A DNA stretch of 5,376 bases from NCBI GenBank assembly GCA_017407765.1, contig JAFQVZ010000263.1, positions 1 through 5,376 of the forward strand, given 5' to 3'. The translations under genes were made by a program, and so were the position numbers. The DNA is from Clostridia bacterium (GTDB lineage: Bacteria; Bacillota; Clostridia; Oscillospirales; Butyricicoccaceae). This document shows, piece after piece, positions 1 through 4,327 of the stretch (the stretch's first letter is position 1; the number at the start of each line of letters is the position of its first letter). The notes under the pieces were generated by a model, which ran no database searches, had not been told where the DNA came from, and saw only the letters and a program-made list of their open reading frames with translations.

Positions 1-31
1 CGGTGACAGCTTCCCCACACAGGGGGAAGCC
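1..31 (+). repeat. Truncated copy 1 of a two-hairpin intergenic repeat, possibly a terminator
   Basis: An 8-bp perfect stem, GCTTCCCC (9-16) with GGGGAAGC (23-30), closes a 6-base loop and is followed by CTTTTCTT. It could therefore end transcription of an unseen gene to the left. The preceding CGGTGAC looks like the right arm of a first hairpin (GTCACC-TTC-GGTGAC type) whose left arm lies outside the window. This matches the architecture of the copy at 128-173 (arm, TTC loop, arm, then CAGC and a C-rich hairpin), so I read it as a third member of the same family in the same orientation. The stem and T-run are seen directly; the family membership is inference from a partial copy. Confidence 0.6.
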
Positions 32-38
32 TTTTCTT

Positions 39-82
39 GCCTCCCTTGCCTAAAGGGAGGTGCCCCGAAGGGGCGGAGGGAT
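39..82 (-). repeat. Copy 2 of the two-hairpin repeat, inverted
   Basis: Two adjacent hairpins are visible: CCTCCCTT (40-47) with AAGGGAGG (53-60) around a GCCTA loop, then GCCCC (62-66) with GGGGC (70-74) around GAA. The block ends in GGAGGGAT. Read on the minus strand it starts ATCCC and carries a core of CCCTTTAGGCAAGGG. That is the same order and the same core as the plus-strand copy at 128-173, with different but still self-complementary stem bases. Short elements of this shape are common between genes in Oscillospiraceae genomes; I know of no assigned function. Confidence 0.7.
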
Positions 83-92
83 ATTTCGGTGA

Positions 93-120
93 GCCCGGTC
101 GGGCGATTCGTGAATCGCCC
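93..120. repeat. Palindromic module between the two inverted repeat copies
   Basis: GGGCGATTC (101-109) pairs with GAATCGCCC (112-120) around two bases, a nearly perfect 20-base palindrome followed by CTACAAT. A smaller hairpin, GCCCG (93-97) with CGGGC (100-104), shares bases 101-104 with it, so the two folds exclude each other. The palindrome plus CTACA tail resembles a repeat seen widely between genes in gut Clostridia (recalled pattern, not searched). It sits between two oppositely oriented copies of another element, which gives the whole stretch 39-173 a symmetrical, MITE-like look. Confidence 0.65.
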
Positions 121-127
121 CTACAAT

Positions 128-173
128 ATCCCCCAGTCAACTTCGTTGACAGCCCCCTTTAGGCAAGGGGGCC
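128..173 (+). repeat. Copy 3 of the two-hairpin repeat, direct orientation
   Basis: The block starts ATCCCCC and forms GTCAAC (136-141) with GTTGAC (145-150) around a TTC loop, then GCCCCCTT (152-159) with AAGGGGGC (165-172) around TAGGC. It lines up end to end with the reverse complement of 39-82. The first hairpin keeps its TTC loop while its stem sequence is entirely different but still paired. In the second hairpin the A/T pair of the outer stem is replaced by a G/C pair. Such paired change suggests that the folded shape, in RNA or single-stranded DNA, is what is conserved. Confidence 0.75.
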
Positions 174-180
174 ATTAGCG

Positions 181-195
181 TTAGGCAAGGGGGCC
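181..195 (+). repeat. 15-base echo of the repeat's right end
   Basis: TTAGGCAAGGGGGCC recurs exactly 22 bases after its occurrence at 159-173, separated by ATTAGCG. The second copy is followed by G and TTTTT (197-201). The C-rich arm at 152-159 can pair with the AAGGGGGC of either copy; pairing with the second (187-194) would place a T-run right behind the stem, so this could work as a terminator. It looks like slippage or a nested partial insertion. Confidence 0.6.
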
Positions 196-239
196 GTTTT
201 TGCAAACCTCAGTCCCGACATCGCCTCTCCACAGCTGTC

Positions 240-268
240 TTTACAATGCCGCAGGATAAATGTATAAT
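240..268 (+). promoter_or_regulatory. Sigma-A-like promoter of the peptidase-kptA operon
   Basis: TTTACA (240-245) and a perfect TATAAT (263-268) are separated by 17 bases, matching the vegetative consensus except for one base in the -35 box. Transcription would start near 275, giving a leader of about 30 bases that includes the AAAGGAG ribosome binding site at 291-297. An in-frame ATG at 260 overlaps the -10 box and so cannot be the start if this promoter is used. Confidence 0.75.
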
Positions 269-304
269 TTAATCATAGTTGACTCACAGAAAAGGAGCTT
301 TGAC

Positions 305-991
305 ATGAAAAAGGAACTGCGGCATCCCTTTGTCAGGGTCGAAGGCGCGCGCGGCGTGACCTACGGCGGAAATCAGAGATATTCGAGGCAGAATTATGTT
401 AAGAAAAGCGGCTGCGGAGTTATTGCCTCCTGCGACCTGCTGCTGTACCTCTCGGCACACCGGGACGACTGCAGGGGCGGCTTTTTTGCCGATGCCCTCA
501 GGGATAACCGCCTGACCCTTGAGGAATATAACGACCTTGCCGACCGCCTGAGGCGCCATTACCTGCCCGTCGTGCCCAACTACGGCATAAACGGCTTTTC
601 GCTGGCCATAGGCCTTAATGCCTACTTCATGCGCTATAAGCTGCCCTTCACCGCACGGTGGGGGGTGGGCAAGGGAAGGCTCTGGAGCGCCATCGACGAG
701 ATGCTGTCTGCGGACATCCCCGTTATCTTCAGCATCGGCAACCAGTTCCCCCGTTTCTGGCGCAAGGATAAGCTGGGCCTCTATCCCGCGCCCGACCGCG
801 AGAACCACCGCCATTCGGCCGCCACACGCGCCCACTATGTGACGGTCACGGCAGCCGACGAAAACTGGCTTAAGATATCGTCGTGGGGCGGCGAATACTA
901 CATAAGCAAGGCGGAATACTGCCGCTTTGTGGACGAACACAGCAACTATCTGTTCAGCAACATACTTTACCTGAAAGAAAAGAAGAAGTGA
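305..991 (+). CDS. Papain/C39-fold cysteine-peptidase-like protein
   Basis: This is a 228-residue cytoplasmic protein with no signal peptide or membrane segment. Its key residues fit the papain-like fold as in C39-type peptidases: Gln29 (oxyanion position), Cys37 in SGCGVIA at the head of a hydrophobic helix, His177 in AHYVTVTA opening a beta strand, and SSWG at 192-195. The last motif matches the NSWG of papain, with Ser in place of the usual Asn; the spacing His177 to Ser192 (15) is close to papain's 16. The start at 305 is chosen because AAAGGAG (291-297) lies 7 bases upstream; the ATG at 260 overlaps the promoter. The gene is 6 bases from kptA, so the two are almost certainly one transcript. 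Substrate and activity are unknown: it could be a peptidase, a transglutaminase-like or acyl-transfer enzyme, or inactive. The fold call is moderately sure and rests on motif pattern, not on a search. Confidence 0.72.
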   Translation: MKKELRHPFVRVEGARGVTYGGNQRYSRQNYVKKSGCGVIASCDLLLYLSAHRDDCRGGFFADALRDNRLTLEEYNDLADRLRRHYLPVVPNYGINGFSLAIGLNAYFMRYKLPFTARWGVGKGRLWSAIDEMLSADIPVIFSIGNQFPRFWRKDKLGLYPAPDRENHRHSAATRAHYVTVTAADENWLKISSWGGEYYISKAEYCRFVDEHSNYLFSNILYLKEKKK

Positions 992-997
992 TAGGTT

Positions 998-1549
998 TTG
1001 AAAGACTATACAAGAGTAAGCAGGTTCATCTCCCTCGTTCTGAGGCACGACCCCTCGGTCATCGGCCTTGAGATGGACCCCAACGGCGCATGGGTCGAGG
1101 TGGACGGGCTTCTGCGCGGCCTCAATGCCAAAAAGCCTCAGCTCACACTCTGCGAGCTTAAGGAGTTGGTAGAGCTTGACGAAAAACAGCGCTACAGGTT
1201 CAGCGACGACGGAAAACGCATCAGGGCAAGCCAGGGCCACAGCGCGTCGCTGCCGGTCAGGATAATCTTCCCCACGGCCGACCCGGGCGACGAGCTCTTT
1301 CACGGCACGACGGGCAAAAAGCTCGATTCTATCTTCGAAAGCGGCCTTCTGCCTATGGACAGGCAGTATGTCCACCTCTCGGCCGATGTGGAAACGGCCA
1401 TCAAGGTAGGCTCGCGCAGAGGCAAGCCGGTGGTGCTGCGCGTCGACTGCGCCGCCATGAAGCGCGACGGATACGAGTTCTTTATCTCCGACAACAGCGT
1501 GTGGCTGATGAAGGAGGTCCCCGCGAAATACCTGTCTATCGTAGGATAA
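998..1549 (+). CDS. kptA: RNA 2'-phosphotransferase (Tpt1/KptA family)
   Basis: Enzymes of this family use NAD+ to remove an internal RNA 2'-phosphate, releasing ADP-ribose 1'',2''-cyclic phosphate and nicotinamide. In fungi this finishes tRNA splicing; the substrate in bacteria is not settled. The 183 residues match E. coli KptA (about 184) throughout. Family hallmarks are present: FISLVLRH with Arg16-His17, Arg65 in the QRYRF stretch, RIRASQGHS (74-82), HGTT (102-105), DRQYVHLS with Arg122, and VGSRRGKPVVL (137-147). Arg16, His17, Arg65 and Arg122 align with the essential Arg-His-Arg-Arg set of yeast Tpt1 and E. coli KptA, so it should be active. The start is TTG: no in-frame ATG fits, and MKDYTRVSRFISL is where the family begins. 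The ribosome binding site is imperfect (an AAGAAGTGAT stretch over the end of the upstream gene), which suggests translational coupling. Second gene of the operon. Confidence 0.95.
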   Translation: MKDYTRVSRFISLVLRHDPSVIGLEMDPNGAWVEVDGLLRGLNAKKPQLTLCELKELVELDEKQRYRFSDDGKRIRASQGHSASLPVRIIFPTADPGDELFHGTTGKKLDSIFESGLLPMDRQYVHLSADVETAIKVGSRRGKPVVLRVDCAAMKRDGYEFFISDNSVWLMKEVPAKYLSIVG

Positions 1550-1557
1550 CCGAAAAT

Positions 1558-1592
1558 GAGCAGCCCACCCGAAGGGATCGGATGGGCTGCTC
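1558..1592. terminator. Bidirectional intrinsic terminator between convergent genes
   Basis: GAGCAGCCCA (1558-1567) pairs perfectly with TGGGCTGCTC (1583-1592), a 10-bp GC-rich stem over a 15-base loop. It begins 8 bases after the kptA stop. Going rightwards it is followed by only a loose T-rich run (TTATGTT). Going leftwards, the minus-strand sequence after the stem is ATTTTCGG, a better T-tract, suited to ending the small minus-strand gene at 1619-1849. Confidence 0.75.
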
Positions 1593-1618
1593 TTATGTTA
1601 ATGGAGAGAAATGGGCTG

Positions 1619-1849
1619 TCATCTTACGAAAAGGGTGGAGAGGGTGGCAAATACGGCGGCGAGGGGCAGGGCAAAGGAGGATGCCGAAGAACGGGCTCTG
1701 CCTTCGCGCCTGAAGTTTATGTCGGCCATATCGCACACCGCCTCGTATGCGCCTGCCGATGCGGGAGCACAGTAGGAAGATTCAAAAGCTGTGCGGCTGT
1801 TCATTGCGGCGATCGATCGGTCGTTTCTTTCAACCAGTGTTCTTGTCAT
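1619..1849 (-). CDS. Small hypothetical protein with hydrophobic C-terminus
   Basis: This is a 76-residue protein of no family I recognise. Support for it being real comes from its surroundings. GGGGAGG lies upstream of the ATG (GGAGG core at 1858-1862 on the plus strand) with an ideal 8-base gap, and a hairpin with a TTTT tract lies just past its stop (1558-1592, shared with kptA). The N-terminal part is polar with Arg/Asp/Ser and two cysteines (27 and 39). Residues about 57-75 (SFALPLAAVFATLSTLFV) form one hydrophobic stretch ending in Arg, which could be a tail anchor or a buried helix. I see no convincing promoter; the best minus-strand match (-35 TTGAAC at 1952-1957, -10 GATGAT at 1929-1934, 17-base gap) is weak. 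Competing plus-strand reading frames over this stretch lack ribosome binding sites. It could still be a chance frame. Confidence 0.55.
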   Translation of the reverse strand: MTRTLVERNDRSIAAMNSRTAFESSYCAPASAGAYEAVCDMADINFRREGRARSSASSFALPLAAVFATLSTLFVR

Positions 1850-2033
1850 TTCTGTTTCCTCCCCTTTATCTGTCGGTCATCTTTTGTGATTACAGATTAA
1901 GGGGTAGGGTTTTCGTACAGAAAGACGCATCATCTCAGAATGTTTTCGTAAGTTCAAAAGAGGTAAAGCCGCTGTTTAAAGGGGCTTTGAAGCGGAATAG
2001 TAAGCGATTTCGTAAGAAGGACGATATTAGTAG

Positions 2034-2063
2034 TTGAAAAGAGCGCATGTCAGGAGTTATAAT
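2034..2063 (+). promoter_or_regulatory. Sigma-A-like promoter of the 392-codon gene
   Basis: TTGAAA (2034-2039) and a perfect TATAAT (2058-2063) are 18 bases apart. Transcription would begin near 2070, leaving a short leader of about 30 bases with GGAGG at 2089-2093, 7 bases before the ATG at 2101. The gene therefore has its own promoter and is not read from the kptA operon, which is closed by a terminator. Confidence 0.75.
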
Positions 2064-2100
2064 CGAAAATATAAGTAAAGCTTGTCACGGAGGAACGTAA

Positions 2101-3279
2101 ATGGCTAATCTGCTTCAGTGGTTCGTTTCGGCATCGGCCGCCCTCTCTAAGGGCAGCGGAATGACAAAGATATTACAGAAAGACTTTGCCCGGCTGTTTT
2201 TCTCGGACGACGGGGATACGGTGGGGCTGATCGAGTCGGTTTACGAAAAGAAGAACAGCAATATCCTCTTCACCCCCAAGGACGAGACCAGCTATTGGCA
2301 TAAATACACCTTCAGGGATGCTATAAGGATAGATGAAGACCCCGAAAAAGCGGCAGAAAAGCTGCTCGAGGCCCTCCATCCCGCATCTTACGAAAGGTTC
2401 GGCAAGGAGCTGCGGGCCTCCTTTTACGAAAAGCGCAGCGAGCATGAGCGTCCCGACTTCCGCAAGAGCCGCTTTGAGACCCTGCTCGATGCTTTGTCGT
2501 CCGATGTGCCCATGGGCGACAGGAGCAGGGCCGTCATCATGTGCGGGCTTTATGCCGAGGCGGTGTTTTTCCTTCAGGAGGGGGCCTTCAGGCCCGATAA
2601 CGGCGGCATAGTTGCCAAGCTTATGGAAAAGAGCGGCGCGTCTGCCCCTGCGGCATCGTGCGGAAAGAACAACGTCTATATGAAAGACCGCAGATCCCTC
2701 GAAAAAGAGTATCTCATCGGCGAGCTGATGGAAGGGGCCTCCAACGTGTGGATGTATAACATGACCATCACCGGCCTTGTGTGGGGCAGGGAGAAAAAGG
2801 GCGTCATCGACCACAAGCGAGGCATATTCGAGCGCTGCCTCGACGGAGGAACGCGCTTCACCGTCATCATCCCCGAGCCGGGCAGTATCGGTGAGGAGGA
2901 CTCGGCCGAGTCGAAGCTGTGTCAGACCTATCCCGGCAACCTCAGCAGCCTTGAGGTGATGAAAAAGACCCGCGACCAGCTGATAAACGACATCGACGAA
3001 CGCTCACGCGAAGGTGAGGCCTCGCCCATCTCGCTCTACTTCACCTCCTATGCTGTGCCTTACTCAATGATGCTGGTCAAGTTCGACGATCAGCCCGAGC
3101 GCGACCATGTCAAGATCGACCTTCACACCCCCTATCTGCCCCAAGACCTCGATAGGCGCTCGTTCTATATTTTCCGAAAGGACGACCCCCTGAACTTCAA
3201 GTTCTTCGAGGATAATTATGCCGTCATAAGGCTCAACTCCATCCCCTATACAAGGTGGAAGAGAAAGCACGAAAGATAA
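2101..3279 (+). CDS. Uncharacterised 392-residue protein, possible PLD-like C-terminal half
   Basis: I do not recognise this family. The start is well supported by GGAGGA ending 7 bases upstream. There is no clear signal peptide or membrane helix, so a cytoplasmic location is likely. Residues 1-160 are mostly charged, helix-forming sequence. After a small Ala/Ser-rich linker (178-187), residues about 198-385 look alpha/beta: YLIGELMEGASNVWMYNMT (204-222), then a helix and CLDGGTRFTVIIPEPGS (246-262), a long helix (282-303), and alternating strands to a C-terminal FFEDNYAVIRLNSIPY. That order (a strand with an asparagine-rich end, a helix, then an 'L-x-G-G-x-x-F-x-V-x-I-P-x-P-x-S' strand) recalls non-catalytic phospholipase-D-like domains. 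No H-x-K-x4-D motif is present; the closest, DHVKIDLH (335-342), lacks the Asp. If the likeness holds, the role would be binding or sensing rather than catalysis. The gene stands alone between its own promoter and terminator. Existence is sure, function unknown. Confidence 0.9.
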   Translation: MANLLQWFVSASAALSKGSGMTKILQKDFARLFFSDDGDTVGLIESVYEKKNSNILFTPKDETSYWHKYTFRDAIRIDEDPEKAAEKLLEALHPASYERFGKELRASFYEKRSEHERPDFRKSRFETLLDALSSDVPMGDRSRAVIMCGLYAEAVFFLQEGAFRPDNGGIVAKLMEKSGASAPAASCGKNNVYMKDRRSLEKEYLIGELMEGASNVWMYNMTITGLVWGREKKGVIDHKRGIFERCLDGGTRFTVIIPEPGSIGEEDSAESKLCQTYPGNLSSLEVMKKTRDQLINDIDERSREGEASPISLYFTSYAVPYSMMLVKFDDQPERDHVKIDLHTPYLPQDLDRRSFYIFRKDDPLNFKFFEDNYAVIRLNSIPYTRWKRKHER

Positions 3280-3283
3280 AGAA

Positions 3284-3309
3284 AAACAGCCTCCGGATGG
3301 GGGCTGTTT
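3284..3309 (+). terminator. Intrinsic terminator after the 392-codon gene
   Basis: AAACAGCCTCC (3284-3294) pairs with GGGGGCTGTTT (3299-3309), 11 pairs including one G-T wobble, around a GGAT loop. It starts 5 bases after the stop codon. The T-run is short and belongs to the stem, so termination may be incomplete, but the next gene has its own promoter. Confidence 0.8.
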
Positions 3310-3373
3310 CTGCGTGTATCCACGATTATTGAGAGCCATAAAATGGAAAATGGATTAAATGTGTTTTAACCCC

Positions 3374-3402
3374 TTGACAAAAGGAAAAATAGAGATTATT
3401 GT
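3374..3402 (+). promoter_or_regulatory. Sigma-A-like promoter of the SGNH hydrolase gene
   Basis: A perfect TTGACA (3374-3379) is followed after 17 bases by TATTGT (3397-3402), four of six matches to the -10 consensus. The AT-rich gap 3310-3457 holds nothing else I can name. The transcript would start near 3409, giving a leader of about 50 bases. Confidence 0.7.
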
Positions 3403-3433
3403 CGAATATGGTATTCAGTTATGTAAACTGTAA

Positions 3434-3440
3434 GGGGAGG
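3434..3440 (+). promoter_or_regulatory. Strong ribosome binding site with unusually long spacing
   Basis: GGGGAGG at 3434-3440 is the same strong site used by the small minus-strand gene (1858-1864), but it lies 17 bases from the only in-frame ATG (3458). At the usual 8-base distance the in-frame codon is TTC (3449), one base from a TTG start; ACG lies at 3446. Either the ATG is used at reduced efficiency, or the true start codon has been lost or misread. Confidence 0.6.
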
Positions 3441-3457
3441 GAAAAACGTTCGAAAAA

Positions 3458-4327
3458 ATGATCCATGGAAGAAAGTTTTTGCTGGCGGCAGCGTCGGCAG
3501 TTATCATAAATCTTGCGGCTTGCGGGGCGTTTGACGAGCCGGTTTTGGTCCCCATGAGCCTCGACCATACACTAAACCATATATCGGGCGGCCCGCAGGA
3601 CTGCGGCTTTCCCATTTTGCCCGAAAAGTATGCTGAAGATGAAGAGCTATCGCAGGAGGAGATCGATGCCATAAACGCAAGGCTCCTCGCCCAGACCATC
3701 GACACCCTGAGCCTTGATGTGGAGAATGCCCAAAGGGCGGCCATGATGGAGCAGTTCTTTGAGGGCACTCTTTTTATCGGCGACTCGAGGACGGTGGGCA
3801 TGTCGCGATACGGCAAGGTCGCGACGGCCGACTATTTTGCCGAGACGGGCATGAGCGTGTTCAATGTGTTCAAAGAGCCGGTGGAGATAGGGCCTCTCGG
3901 CGAGGTCACCCTCGAGCAGCTGCTCACACAGAAGAAGTATGACAGGATATACATAATGCTGGGCATCAACGAGCTGGGCTATTCCCTCAGCAGGATCTCG
4001 GAAAAATACAGCGAGGTCACGGCGCTGGTGCGCTCGCTTCAGCCCGAGGCACATATTTGCCTTCAGGCCAACCTTCATGTGTCGCAGGGCAGGTCGGAAA
4101 AAGACCCCACCTTCAACAATATACAGATAAATGCCCTCAATGAGATCATCAAGGGCATTTCGGAAGAGAATGGAATGGGATGGCTGGATGTCAACCCCAT
4201 ATTTGACGACGAAAACGGCGCGCTGACCCAGAGCTATACCTTCGACCACACCCACGTCCTGGGAAAATACTACAGGCTGTGGGCAATGTGGATCTATAAC
4301 TGCGAGTCGGCCCGTTTTATTCATTAA
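3458..4327 (+). CDS. Lipoprotein SGNH/GDSL-family hydrolase
   Basis: This 289-residue protein starts with a lipoprotein signal: a short basic n-region, a hydrophobic core, and the lipobox LAAC with Cys22 as the lipid-bearing residue. It should sit on the outer face of the membrane. A charged helical linker follows (about 57-100). The SGNH catalytic blocks come next: LFIGDSRTVGM with nucleophile Ser110, Gly131 in ETGMSV, MLGINELG with Gly169 and Asn171, and FDHTH with Asp263 and His266. All four catalytic positions are present, so an esterase or deacetylase acting on cell-wall or polysaccharide O-acyl groups is plausible; the actual substrate cannot be read from the sequence. It has its own promoter at 3374-3402. 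Its stop lies inside the end of the convergent antiporter gene (11-base overlap). The start is the only in-frame ATG, though far from its ribosome binding site. Confidence 0.9.
   Translation: MIHGRKFLLAAASAVIINLAACGAFDEPVLVPMSLDHTLNHISGGPQDCGFPILPEKYAEDEELSQEEIDAINARLLAQTIDTLSLDVENAQRAAMMEQFFEGTLFIGDSRTVGMSRYGKVATADYFAETGMSVFNVFKEPVEIGPLGEVTLEQLLTQKKYDRIYIMLGINELGYSLSRISEKYSEVTALVRSLQPEAHICLQANLHVSQGRSEKDPTFNNIQINALNEIIKGISEENGMGWLDVNPIFDDENGALTQSYTFDHTHVLGKYYRLWAMWIYNCESARFIH

Noticed and set aside
1..201. CRISPR-like array of repeats
   Set aside because: The repeats are hairpin elements in mixed orientation with no regular unique spacers and no cas genes.
260..304. Upstream start at 260 for the peptidase-like gene, adding 15 residues
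   Set aside because: That ATG overlaps the -10 box and lacks a ribosome binding site, while the ATG at 305 has AAAGGAG at 7 bases.
284..1375. 363-codon open frame on the minus strand over the peptidase gene and kptA
   Set aside because: It lies opposite two genes with clear family motifs and a shared promoter, has no ribosome binding site, and its length is explained by GC-rich third positions in the real genes.
1556..1900. 114-codon plus-strand frame after kptA
   Set aside because: Its ATG sits at the base of the terminator stem with no ribosome binding site, and it opposes the better-supported minus-strand gene.
1964..1989. Inverted repeat AAAGCC/GGCTTT as a regulatory hairpin
   Set aside because: Only six pairs with a long loop and a competing pairing; no T-run or neighbouring site gives it a role.
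1747..2037. 96-codon plus-strand frame upstream of the 392-codon gene
   Set aside because: No ribosome binding site or promoter, and it overlaps the leader of the minus-strand gene and the -35 box at 2034.
2173..2814. 213-codon minus-strand frame inside the 392-codon gene
   Set aside because: A shadow of the plus-strand gene, which has promoter, ribosome binding site and terminator; the minus frame has none.
3647..4324. 225-codon minus-strand frame opposite the SGNH hydrolase
   Set aside because: The plus strand carries all SGNH catalytic blocks and a lipobox; the minus frame shows no motif or start signal.
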